From assembly GCF_025950235.1 (NCBI RefSeq), contig NZ_JAPDDT010000019.1, positions 1 to 64,000 on the forward strand: 64,000 nt of DNA, read 5' to 3'. The position numbers and the translations under genes were made by a program. Positions 53,610 to 61,995 of this stretch are shown here, piece after piece (the stretch's first letter is position 1; every line of letters starts with the position of its first letter). Below the pieces are notes generated by a model that was not told the DNA's origin, did no database searches, and was given only the letters and a program-made list of their open reading frames with translations. The DNA comes from Luteolibacter arcticus. GTDB lineage: Bacteria > Verrucomicrobiota > Verrucomicrobiia > Verrucomicrobiales > Akkermansiaceae.

Positions 53610-54437
53610 ATGTCCGATACCAATGTTCCCCCGCTTGTGCCGCGCGAAGGCTGGCACGTGATGCACCTCTTCTATCAGATCGACCACTCCCAGTGGTCGC
53701 TGCTCGGTGATGACGAAAAGCGCGCCGCCAAGACCCGGCTCACTGAGCTGGTCCAGGAGATCCGCGCCACCAAGGACACCCACCTGCTGACCTTCGCGAT
53801 CGCGACGCCCAAGGCGGACATCGGCTTCATGCTGCTCACGCCGGATCTCCAGGTGGCCACGGGCTATGAAAAGCAGCTCACGCTTTCGCTCGGCCCCGAG
53901 ATCCTCAGCCCGGCGTATTCGTATCTCTCGATGACCGAGAGCTCGGAATACACGACCACCTCCGCGCAATACGCCGCCGACACCTTGATCGGCGAGAAGG
54001 GCCTCACCGAGGGCAGTCCGGAATTCCAGCAGGCCATGAAGGAATTCGAGGAGCGCATGGCGCACTACCTCAAGCACCGCCTCTACCCGGTACTGCCGGA
54101 CTGGCCGGCGATCTGTTTCTACCCGATGTCCAAGCGCCGCACCGGCGCGGACAATTGGTACTCGCTGTCTTACGAAGCGCGCCGCGAATTGATGAGTGGC
54201 CACGCCCGCGTGGGCCGCACGTATTCCGGCCGCATCCTCCAGCTCATCACCGGCTCCACCGGCCTGGATGAATACGAGTGGGGCGTCACCCTGCTCGCCA
54301 AGGACACCGTCGATATCAAGTCGATCGTGTATGAGATGCGCTTCGACGAGGTCTCCGCGCGCTATGCGGAATTCGGCGACTTCTACATCGGCATGCAGTT
54401 GCCGTTGGATGAGTTGTTCCGGCGGATTTGCTTGTGA
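53610..54437 (+). CDS. chdC: Coproheme decarboxylase (HemQ/ChdC)
   Basis: 275 aa of the chlorite-dismutase superfamily. Segments seen: WHVMHLFYQIDHSQW, SYLSMTESSEY, the catalytic-type tyrosine in FYPMSKRRTGADNWY, and SGHARVGRTYSGRILQLITG with the axial histidine. It converts coproheme III to haem b in the terminal step of the coproporphyrin-dependent pathway. Length fits. Confidence 0.87.
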   Translation: MSDTNVPPLVPREGWHVMHLFYQIDHSQWSLLGDDEKRAAKTRLTELVQEIRATKDTHLLTFAIATPKADIGFMLLTPDLQVATGYEKQLTLSLGPEILSPAYSYLSMTESSEYTTTSAQYAADTLIGEKGLTEGSPEFQQAMKEFEERMAHYLKHRLYPVLPDWPAICFYPMSKRRTGADNWYSLSYEARRELMSGHARVGRTYSGRILQLITGSTGLDEYEWGVTLLAKDTVDIKSIVYEMRFDEVSARYAEFGDFYIGMQLPLDELFRRICL

Positions 54438-54624
54438 GCGAGCCGCGAAGAGCGCGGGCTAGGGTTGGCAAGAGGACCCGGCCCGCTTGCCCTCCCCCCG
54501 CGCCGCACGGACGACCAGCCCGATGGGCTGGGCTAAGAAATGTCGCGCCGTTGGCGCTGCGGAGACTGGCGGTTGAGAGCCATCTCTGTGCTCCCCTTCG
54601 CGACCCGGCAGTCGGCGTCGTCTG

Positions 54625-54990
54625 TTAGAACTCGCCGCGGAATGAACATCGCGCCGTCGGGGTCTCGTAAATCACGATTTCCGCCAGGCCGGGAAGCTGG
54701 GGCGCCAGTTTTTTCCAAAACCACCCCGCCATCCGCTCGATGGTCGGGCTTTCGAGGCCCTCGATGTCATTGAGGTAGCCGTGGTCCATCAGCTCCAGCA
54801 GCGGGCGCATGGCTTCCGTGATCCGCTTGTGGTCATAGACCCAGCCGATGGTCTCATCCACCTCGCCCTCGATCGAGATTTCCACCTTGAAGCTGTGGCC
54901 GTGCATGCGGCGGCATTTGTGGTCCTCCGGCAGGCTCGGCAGGGTGTGGGCGGCTTCGAAGCGGAAGTCTTTGGTCAAGCGGGCGCGCAT
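54625..54990 (-). CDS. queD: 6-carboxytetrahydropterin synthase-like (QueD/PTPS)
   Basis: 121 aa from ATG 54990. Zinc histidines are in FEAAHTLP and MHGHSF, with cysteine and basic residues in EDHKCRRMHGHS and the catalytic Glu in YETPTARC. The family makes the pterin or 7-deazaguanine (queuosine) precursor. Of the two, QueD is more likely from its short length. Confidence 0.8.
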   Translation of the reverse strand: MRARLTKDFRFEAAHTLPSLPEDHKCRRMHGHSFKVEISIEGEVDETIGWVYDHKRITEAMRPLLELMDHGYLNDIEGLESPTIERMAGWFWKKLAPQLPGLAEIVIYETPTARCSFRGEF

Positions 54991-55004
54991 GGCGGGGGGA
55001 ATTG

Positions 55005-55224
55005 AAATCACCAATCATCGGGAAAGGAATCACCAATCATCAATCCTCCAATCACCAATCGAAGTGTTTGGAAGAAATAGAATGGCTCTCGCCTCAGCCA
55101 GCCCGCGTCAAAGCGGGCGACTCTTCCCAAGGAACCTCCGTACTTCGCGTCAGCGATACTGCCTCTTCAGGCACTCTGATTGGTGATTCTCACGGATTGG
55201 AAGATTGATGATTGGTGATTTCCC
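55005..55224. repeat. GATTGGTGATT phrase-type inverted pair
   Basis: Left arm from 55005 (AAATCACCAATCATCGGG, AATCACCAATCATCAATCC). Right arm at 55176-55221 reads CTGATTGGTGATTC and GATTGATGATTGGTGATTT. Inverted to each other, with about 110 bp non-coding interior containing GCCCGCGTCAAAGCGGGC. Confidence 0.85.
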
Positions 55225-55242
55225 CTTCAAACCTCCCTCCGC

Positions 55243-56019
55243 ATGCCGGATTCCCGACCTGTCGTTCTCATCCCCAGCTACAATACCGGCCCAATCCTCC
55301 CCTCCACCGTGGCGGCGGCGCTGGCGCAGGACGTATCGGTGCGGGTTGTGATCGACGGCTCCACTGACGGCTCGCCGGAGCTGCTCCAGCCGCTGCTTTC
55401 CCATCCCCGGCTGAAGGTCGCCCACCTCCCGAAGAATGCCGGCAAGGGTTCCGCCGTCCTGTACGGGACCCGCGCGGCGCTGGCCGAGGGCTTCACCCAC
55501 GTGCTGTGCATGGATGCCGATGGCCAGCATCCGGCGGACATGATCCCGGACTACTTTAGGCTGTCTCACCAGCATCCCCAGGCCGCGGTCTTCGGCCGGC
55601 CCGTGTTCGATGCCTCTGCGCCCGCCCTGCGGGTGAATGGCCGGAAGGTATCCAACTTCTGGGCGAATCTCGAAACCATGGGCTGGGGCATCGATGACTC
55701 GCTCTTCGGCATGCGGCTCTACCCCGCCGCCGAGTTGGTGACGGTCTTCGAGAGCACCTGCTTCGCCCGTCGTTTCGACTTCGATCCGGAGGTGGCGGTG
55801 CGCCTCGCTTGGCGCGGCGTGCCCATTCTCAACCTCCCGACCCCGGTCCGCTACCTGAGCCGCGAGGAGGGGGGCATTTCGCAATTCCGCTACCTGCGGG
55901 ACAATGCCTTGCTGACGTGGATGCACGCGCGGCTGCTCTTCGGATTTCTCGTGCGGCTTCCTTGGCTTGCGCTCCGGGGCGAAAACCCGCTCCATCCCTT
56001 TAGCCCGCCGCACTCGTGA
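55243..56019 (+). CDS. Glycosyltransferase family 2
   Basis: 258 aa. GT-A fold: VVLIPSYNTGPILPSTVAAA, VIDGSTDGS, GKGSAVLYG, and metal-binding MDADGQHPADM near residue 92. A polyprenol-phosphate glycosyltransferase-like member, judged by the DADGQHPAD motif, but the acceptor is unknown. The next gene starts inside its end (4-bp overlap). Confidence 0.85.
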   Translation: MPDSRPVVLIPSYNTGPILPSTVAAALAQDVSVRVVIDGSTDGSPELLQPLLSHPRLKVAHLPKNAGKGSAVLYGTRAALAEGFTHVLCMDADGQHPADMIPDYFRLSHQHPQAAVFGRPVFDASAPALRVNGRKVSNFWANLETMGWGIDDSLFGMRLYPAAELVTVFESTCFARRFDFDPEVAVRLAWRGVPILNLPTPVRYLSREEGGISQFRYLRDNALLTWMHARLLFGFLVRLPWLALRGENPLHPFSPPHS

Positions 56020-56666
56020 CTGCCGAACTTCCCAAGAAACTCGCCGCCCCTTTCCCCGGGGTGTGGGATCGGACCTATGTGGCGTCCAAGGTGAAAACCG
56101 ACCCGCTCTACGGGGCGGTCTACGATGAACTCAGTGACTCCTCGCTGCCGCTGCTCGACCTGGGCTGCGGACTCGGGCTGCTGGCCTTCTATCTCCGCGA
56201 GCGCGGCCTTGCGTTCCCGATCCACGGCGTGGACTACGATCCGCGGAAGATCGCCTCAGCTCGGAAGGCGGCTGCTGCATTGAAGCACGGCGACCTCTCG
56301 TTCGACAGCCATGACGCACGGCAGGGGCTGCCGGAGCACATGGGGAACGTGACGATTCTCGACATCCTGCAGTTCTTCACGCCGGAGGAGCAGCAGAAGC
56401 TGTTAGGCTTGGCGGCATCGCGAGTGGCCCCCGGTGGCAAGCTGGTGATCCGTTCCGGCCTGCGCGACAGCTCGCGGCGGTTCAAGGTGACGGTGTTCTG
56501 TGACTACGTCGCGAAGATCACGTTCTGGATGAAGGCCGCTCCCACGCATTATCCGTCCGGCGAGGACTTCGAGCGAATCCTTTCCCCGCACGGCACGGTG
56601 ACGGTCTCTCCCCTGTGGGGCGGCACGCCATTCAACAATCATCTGATTGTGTTGGAGAAGGCGTAG
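56016..56666 (+). CDS. Class I SAM methyltransferase
   Basis: 216 aa from GTG 56016. Motif I LLDLGCGLGLLAFYL, then GVDYDPRKIASARKA, DARQGLP, and VTILDILQFFTPEEQQ. Typical small-molecule methyltransferase fold. Coupled to the glycosyltransferase by the 4-bp overlap, so it may modify a lipid or polyketide-type product. Substrate unknown. Confidence 0.8.
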   Translation: MTAELPKKLAAPFPGVWDRTYVASKVKTDPLYGAVYDELSDSSLPLLDLGCGLGLLAFYLRERGLAFPIHGVDYDPRKIASARKAAAALKHGDLSFDSHDARQGLPEHMGNVTILDILQFFTPEEQQKLLGLAASRVAPGGKLVIRSGLRDSSRRFKVTVFCDYVAKITFWMKAAPTHYPSGEDFERILSPHGTVTVSPLWGGTPFNNHLIVLEKA

Positions 56667-56689
56667 GGTCCCGGAGCAATATTCTAACG

Positions 56690-56909
56690 GTCGCGTAGCG
56701 ACCAAGGATGGTAGCCGTGGGTTTCAACCCACGGCAGGCCTAGCACGCAAGAACCCGTCGCGTCGCGAAGGAATCCGGGCGATGCGGACCCGATTCTAAC
56801 AAAGGCTCCCTTCGCCCCTATTCCGGTGTCGCACTGCGACACGCATCACGGAGTACGTTCAGTCCGTGGGTTGAAACCCACGCCTACCGTCCTCGACCGC
56901 TACGCGGTC
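56690..56909. repeat. 220-bp foldable repeat, copy 2
   Basis: Same hairpin order as at 19695-19918: GGTCGCGTAGCGACC left end, GGTAGCCGTGGGTTTCAACC, small palindrome GTGTCGCACTGCGACAC, then GACCGCTACGCGGTC right end. The deacetylase gene runs into it and stops at 56859. Confidence 0.8.
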
Positions 56910-58169
56910 GTTGGAAGTTGGCGACGTGGACGTGGAGTCCGGCACAGTGTCATTCGGCTCCATGGAGTTCGAGCCCTTGGGATTCGATGGAAAACGGTCA
57001 CTTAGAATAGTTAGAACCCCCTCCATCACCCCCTCCGCCGTCGGTGTGGCTTCATGAAGGAGGAGGATGTCGCCTTCCTTCACCCCGCCGGTAAGATCAC
57101 GAACGATGCCACCAACATCGGAGCGCACCGTATCAAAGGCACGTTTGCGCCAGCCGACGAGTTCAAGTCCGAGCTCCTTCAACACGGGATGCGTGAACCA
57201 ATTCCGATGCCCCGCGGGAGCGCGGAAGAATCGCACCTTCACGCCCGTGACTTCCTCGATCGCCCGCTGACATCCCTCGATCTCGCGGCGGGTGCGAGTG
57301 GGTCCATATCCCCAGAAGAAACCAACCGGGTGAGTCATGGTGTGATTCCCCAACTCATGGCCGCGACGAACAATCTCGCGCGCCAACTCCGGGAAACGTC
57401 GTACTTTCTCGCCGATCACGAAGAAAACCGCCTTGCGGCCATGCCGGTCGAGCAGATCGAGGAGGGCCGGTGTGTCCTCGGGGTCAGGCCCATCATCGAT
57501 GGTGATCAGCACGTCCTTCCCATGAACCCGACGCGCGATGGGGCCGAAGATGCGGGCATTCGGCAGGAAGGTGCCACAACACCAAAAGGCAGCGGCGGCA
57601 AGCATCACCGCCACGCCGCCCCGCCAACCATAGTGCCACACGCCAAAGCCCGCCGGCACATGGATCACGACCGCGATGAGCCAGCGGACCGCCGCGGTGC
57701 AAACGATATCCGCCGTCATCAACGCGCGCCAGATCAAGACCATGGCTCCGGCGGCATTTGCCAACAGCATCGCGAACCACAGCCACATCGCCCAAGCGAC
57801 CTCGCAGTCCGGCACCATGAACCACTGGAAGGCCGCCCACAGCGTCAGCAACAGTGCCCAGCGCCGCCATTGCGCGGTGGCGTCATTCCCGCCCAAGACG
57901 TAGGCGACGACATGCAAGACAACCAGCAATGTGGGTAGCACGCCACACCACGCCAGCCACGGCCCGCCGATCCACCACAAGCCATCGAACACCGCGGCAC
58001 CCGCCACCAGCGGGATCAGCACGGAAAGCACCCGCCACTCGAAGCGATGGTGGCCCGCACCCTCGGCCATGTGAACGGCATCGCCTGACAGCGTCCTCAA
58101 GCGTCCGCCAAAGGCTTGGAAAATCGACGTCACCGCACGATTCGGCCGATCTTTCTCCAGCACGATCAC
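56859..58169 (-). CDS. Membrane polysaccharide deacetylase
   Basis: 436 aa from GTG 58169, which has a good Shine-Dalgarno (AGGAGG) and overlaps the acyltransferase stop. About six hydrophobic helices in residues 45-190, then a NodB-type domain: ITIDDGPDPEDT (metal Asp), GHELGNHTMTHPV (His pair), FFRAPAGHRN and LLLHEATPTAEG. It should remove acetyl groups from an N-acetylated glycan at the membrane. The last ~16 residues (DRVAVEDGRRGFQPTD) are read from the 56690-56909 repeat. Confidence 0.82.
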   Translation of the reverse strand: MIVLEKDRPNRAVTSIFQAFGGRLRTLSGDAVHMAEGAGHHRFEWRVLSVLIPLVAGAAVFDGLWWIGGPWLAWCGVLPTLLVVLHVVAYVLGGNDATAQWRRWALLLTLWAAFQWFMVPDCEVAWAMWLWFAMLLANAAGAMVLIWRALMTADIVCTAAVRWLIAVVIHVPAGFGVWHYGWRGGVAVMLAAAAFWCCGTFLPNARIFGPIARRVHGKDVLITIDDGPDPEDTPALLDLLDRHGRKAVFFVIGEKVRRFPELAREIVRRGHELGNHTMTHPVGFFWGYGPTRTRREIEGCQRAIEEVTGVKVRFFRAPAGHRNWFTHPVLKELGLELVGWRKRAFDTVRSDVGGIVRDLTGGVKEGDILLLHEATPTAEGVMEGVLTILSDRFPSNPKGSNSMEPNDTVPDSTSTSPTSNDRVAVEDGRRGFQPTD

Positions 58170-59101
58170 GCGGTCCCTCCTTTCTCGCGGCGCAGCACCG
58201 GCTCGAAGACAAACCACTGTTTCCAATGCTCCTTCACCCCGCTTAGGATCGCCCCGGCCCAAACCGGCGTGGCCGGATCCTCGCCACGACCACGGACGCG
58301 CGCGGGCAACTCCAGCGGCGCGTGGACCTGCACACGATACCGCCGCCAGCCATCGCGCACGATGAACAGCGGAAACACCGCCGCACCCGTGATCCGGGCA
58401 AGATAGAGTGGCCCCCGCGGCAGCCGCATCAGCAGGCCCGGCTCGACCTCGGCCTCCATCGGCGACACCTCGAAGATCACGCGATCCCCCTGCACCGCGA
58501 CGATATCGCCTTGGTTCAGGTAGCGGGCGAGCTCGACGCCTAACATCTCGCCATCGAGGTTGAAGCTGGTGCGGAAGTACGGGTTGAGCCGTTCCTTCTC
58601 CGCGATCTCGGCCTCGCGCAGCGCCTGCATCTCCGGCTCGCGCTCCGGGGCGCGCACCGCGTGGATGACTCGGCCGAACTTCTCCGAAAACAGCGGCGCG
58701 GCCATGTCATAGTTCCCCATGTGCGCGGTCAGCACCATACAGCCGGCCGGGCGCGACTTGAGGTCTTCGAAGTGCTCGAGCCCCTCGATGATCCAGTCCA
58801 CCGCGCCGGTCCCCGTCTCGCAGCGCATGGCATCCACGTAGGTGAAGGCGAAATTCAGGAACACCCGGTAGGCACCCGTCCAAGCGCGTACGGCGGACCA
58901 CGAGGGAAAGAGCGCCCGCAGGTTCCCCGCAACCGCCCGGCGCTGGGACTTCGCCACCGCGAAAAACAGCAGCGTCCACGGCGGGATCAGCACCGGCTCC
59001 AGAAACCACGGCGTCACCTTGAGCCCGCGCATCAGGAGGCGCGTCGGCAGATCGCCGAAGATCCCGATGCGCCGCCAGCGGCTGTGCTTTTTTTCCTCCA
59101 A
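58166..59101 (-). CDS. LpxL-like lysophospholipid/lipid A acyltransferase
   Basis: 311 aa. HxxxxD catalytic motif in TAHMGNYDMAAPL near residue 126, later QGDRVIFEVSPMEAE and MRLPRGPLYLA. Membrane-associated acyltransferase of the lipid A biosynthesis (LpxL/HtrB) family, transferring an acyl chain to a lipid or ornithine-type acceptor. Coupled to the deacetylase gene (4-bp overlap). Confidence 0.83.
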   Translation of the reverse strand: MEEKKHSRWRRIGIFGDLPTRLLMRGLKVTPWFLEPVLIPPWTLLFFAVAKSQRRAVAGNLRALFPSWSAVRAWTGAYRVFLNFAFTYVDAMRCETGTGAVDWIIEGLEHFEDLKSRPAGCMVLTAHMGNYDMAAPLFSEKFGRVIHAVRAPEREPEMQALREAEIAEKERLNPYFRTSFNLDGEMLGVELARYLNQGDIVAVQGDRVIFEVSPMEAEVEPGLLMRLPRGPLYLARITGAAVFPLFIVRDGWRRYRVQVHAPLELPARVRGRGEDPATPVWAGAILSGVKEHWKQWFVFEPVLRREKGGTA

Positions 59102-59141
59102 GGCCCGGCGAGGTAAGCGGGCTGCCCCGCTGCGGGCAAGT

Positions 59142-60278
59142 TCAGCGTTCCTCGCCGCCGACGAAGGTCTTGAAGACGGTGTAGTCGTTGTTCAGCAGGA
59201 CGAGGTCGGCCAGGAAGCCCGGCGCGACCTTGCCAAGGTCCTCCAGCCCGAGCGAGCGGGCCTGATTCCACGAGGTCACCTTGATCACCTCGTGCAGCGG
59301 CAGGCCGGTCGCGCCGACCAGGTTGCGGAAGCCTTCATTGGCCAGCAGCGTGGACCCGGCCAACGCGCCGCCTTCCTTCAGACGGGCGATCTTGTCCTTC
59401 ACGACCACTTCCAGGCCGCCAAGGCTGATCTCGCCCTCCACGATCCACGACGCGGCGACCGAGTCGGTGATCATCATCAGGCGGTCGATGGGGATGGTGG
59501 TGAAGACAAGCCGCAGCATGTCCGGCGAGAGGTGAATGAGGTCGCTGATGAGCTCGATCATCAGGCGGTCGTCCACCATGCCGGCGCCAATCACGCCGAT
59601 CTCGCGGTGGTGGAGCGGCGTCATCGCATTACCGTAGTGAGTGAGATGGGTCAGCCCGGCATCGCAGGCGGCAAAGACCTGCGCCGCGGTCGCCGAGGTG
59701 TGGGCGGCGGAGCAAGTAATGCCAAGGGCGCGGCAGCCCTCGATCAGCTCGATCGCGCCGGGCATTTCGGGGGCGAGGGAAAGCACCAGCGCGGGCATGA
59801 TCGCGTGCAGTTCCTCGATCTCCGCGAAATCCGGCGGGCGGACATACTGCGGATTCTGGGCACCGGCGCGCTCCTTGTTGATGAAGGGTCCCTCGACATG
59901 CATGCCGGGGCAGCGGGTCAAGCCGCCCTGATCGCGGAAGGCAGCAACCTTCGCGGCGATCGATTTCAGCTTCTCCCGCGGCTGGGTCAGGGTGGTCGGC
60001 AGCCAGGTGGTCACGCCTTCCTGGAGCTTGCGGAGCGCGATGTGGCGCAGCGAGTCGAGCGAGTCGTCGCACACGTCCGCACCATCCGCGCCATGGCTGT
60101 GGATGTCGATGAAGCCGGGAATCAGGAGCTTGCCGGCGGCGTCGAGCTTGTGATCCACGCTGGGCAGGTTGTTGCCCTCGATGACGGCTTCGATGCGATC
60201 GCCTTCGATCAGGACAGCGGCGCGGGCGAGGTCGAGGTCCGGAGAAACGACCCGCGCGTTGGTGATGAGCTTTCTCAT
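59142..60278 (-). CDS. nagA: N-acetylglucosamine-6-phosphate deacetylase
   Basis: 378 aa amidohydrolase. HSHGADGADVCDD (metal His pair), MHVEGPFINKERAGAQN, AAHTSATAAQVF, THLTHYGNAMTPLHHRE and the catalytic Asp in MMITDSVAA. It yields glucosamine 6-phosphate and acetate during amino-sugar recycling or catabolism. Length is normal. Confidence 0.9.
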   Translation of the reverse strand: MRKLITNARVVSPDLDLARAAVLIEGDRIEAVIEGNNLPSVDHKLDAAGKLLIPGFIDIHSHGADGADVCDDSLDSLRHIALRKLQEGVTTWLPTTLTQPREKLKSIAAKVAAFRDQGGLTRCPGMHVEGPFINKERAGAQNPQYVRPPDFAEIEELHAIMPALVLSLAPEMPGAIELIEGCRALGITCSAAHTSATAAQVFAACDAGLTHLTHYGNAMTPLHHREIGVIGAGMVDDRLMIELISDLIHLSPDMLRLVFTTIPIDRLMMITDSVAASWIVEGEISLGGLEVVVKDKIARLKEGGALAGSTLLANEGFRNLVGATGLPLHEVIKVTSWNQARSLGLEDLGKVAPGFLADLVLLNNDYTVFKTFVGGEER

Positions 60279-60401
60279 GTGTTAGAGGGAGGCGTGACGC
60301 GACAGCTTCTGTGACGAAGCCGTCGGTTTGGCGAGCCGGGATTTTTGCGGATTCGCGCAGCGGCGGCTTGGCATCGGTCCGGCGGTGGGTATCGGTGGGG
60401 C

Positions 60402-60992
60402 ATGGGAAAGACGATGCTGAAGCTCGCCGGAGCCGTCTCCTGCGTGCTGGCCATGGCCGGCTGCGGGGGCGGAAGGATCGAAAAATGGGAAAATGCGAAC
60501 AGCGCCCGCCACGGGATGCTCAAGCCCGGCGCCGACCTGCTGGGCGTGACCGTGCCGGTGCTCCGCGCCCGCGGCCTGGAACAGGTCTGGGGCGCGCCGA
60601 AGATCCAGCGCGACGGCGAAGGAGGCTACTGCCTGACCTACTCCGATCCCCGGACCCCTTTCACCCGCCTGATCATCCACGGGATGGCGGAGCCGCTGCC
60701 GAAGCTCTCTTCCCCGCCGAAGCTGGGCGGCGAGGACATGCGCAACAATAACACCTTGGCCGGCGACCAGCGCGAACGTGAGCAGGAGTGGCGCACGGTC
60801 ACCGTGCTGGAGGAAAAGGTCCGCTGGTATCAGGAATCCGCCGGCGGCGGGGCGGATGGAGCCTATTTCAGCACGGAAGGCTTCACGCTCAAGGCCCCGG
60901 ACGGCCGCAAGGGCCACTACCGGCTGGTCGCGGAGAACGGCGGCAACGCCGCGGAAGCGGTCGCCCGCTGGTTCAGCAGCGTGTCCTTTTAA
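60402..60992 (+). CDS. Lipoprotein of unknown function, 196 aa
   Basis: From ATG 60402. Lipoprotein signal with lipobox LAMAGC near residue 21. The body has no known domain. Expected at the inner or outer membrane facing the periplasm. Confidence 0.6.
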   Translation: MGKTMLKLAGAVSCVLAMAGCGGGRIEKWENANSARHGMLKPGADLLGVTVPVLRARGLEQVWGAPKIQRDGEGGYCLTYSDPRTPFTRLIIHGMAEPLPKLSSPPKLGGEDMRNNNTLAGDQREREQEWRTVTVLEEKVRWYQESAGGGADGAYFSTEGFTLKAPDGRKGHYRLVAENGGNAAEAVARWFSSVSF

Positions 60993-61056
60993 ATCCGGGA
61001 ATCGTCACGGAAGAATGGCTGACACGGTCGGTTCGAGCTGCTAGACGAAGCGTCCG

Positions 61057-61869
61057 ATGTCCGACCAGCCGTCCGCTTTTTCCGGCGCCCGCGCGGCGAT
61101 CATTGCCGCGTGTTCCGACATGGAGCGCCTGCTGGGCGGGCTGAATGATTCCCACGGCCGGGTGGCAGACGAGATCCACCAGACGCGCAAGGCCGGGAAG
61201 AAGCTGCGCGGCGCACTGGTCATGACCGGCGAGCCGAAGCCATGCATCCGCTGGATCGCGGTGATCGGGCGCATGCTCGGGGGTTCGCGTGATGCCACGG
61301 TGCGGGTGAAAACCTGGCACGGGCTGGGCATCGCCACCCCTTCGGCGAACTCGGCCGAGGCGGCGGTAGCCGCGTTGTTGGACCTGGAAGCCCAAGCCTC
61401 GAACCGCCGACCGCCACAGGCGGTGATCGATTGGTCGCTGGCGGCGCTCGGCCAGGTGAAAGGCCGGCTGGAAGCGCAAACCGATGAGGAAGTCGCCAAA
61501 GCCGCGGAACACGGCGCGGCGAAGCTGGAGCGCCAGCTCCGCAAGCGCCTCAAGCACGCGCTTCAGCGGGTGAGCAACGAGGATTTCCACGACTGCCGCA
61601 AGGCCGTGAAGGCGTGGCTCGGCGGCATGGCCCTCGCCGCGCCGGGCGTGGAACTGCCCGCCAAGGAGGAGGCCGACAAGCTGGCGAGCAATCTCGGCGA
61701 CGAGAACGACCTCGAAGTCTTGGCCGACTGGCTGGACGCCCGTGGCTTTTCCCCGAGCATCTGCCCGGCGGCCTGGAAGGTCCTGCGCAAGCGCCAGGAG
61801 AAGATCCGGCGGAGGTCGATCTCACTGATCCGCAAGGAATTGCTCCCGGCGCTGAAGCGGGAGGATTGA
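61057..61869 (+). CDS. CHAD-domain protein
   Basis: 270 aa helical protein with two CHAD half-repeats: EIHQTRKAGKKLRGALVM and FHDCRKAVKAWLGGMAL, the conserved His/Arg/Lys clusters that bind polyphosphate. It may associate with polyphosphate granules. No CYTH partner in the same gene. Confidence 0.82.
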   Translation: MSDQPSAFSGARAAIIAACSDMERLLGGLNDSHGRVADEIHQTRKAGKKLRGALVMTGEPKPCIRWIAVIGRMLGGSRDATVRVKTWHGLGIATPSANSAEAAVAALLDLEAQASNRRPPQAVIDWSLAALGQVKGRLEAQTDEEVAKAAEHGAAKLERQLRKRLKHALQRVSNEDFHDCRKAVKAWLGGMALAAPGVELPAKEEADKLASNLGDENDLEVLADWLDARGFSPSICPAAWKVLRKRQEKIRRRSISLIRKELLPALKRED

Positions 61870-61882
61870 GAACGATCGGATG

Positions 61883-61993
61883 TAGCGGAAGCGCTGCGCG
61901 CTTCCGGCGGGGGGCGGCCCGCATCACCGGATCGGATTCGTTTTGGATGGACCCGCCGCCCCCAGCCGGAACGACGAAGTCGTTCCGCTACGA
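61883..61993. repeat. REPIN-like inverted pair, copy 2
   Basis: GTAGCGGAAGCGCTGCGCG near 61883 and its inverted partner ending AGTCGTTCCGCTAC near 61993, with a GGCGGGGGGCGG spacer. Same design as 50173-50310. Confidence 0.75.
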
Positions 61994-61995
61994 AG

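Noticed and set aside
55062..55175. Degenerate S23 gene between the GATTGGTGATT arms
   Set aside because: No residual reading frame resembling the four-helix bundle could be seen in any frame.
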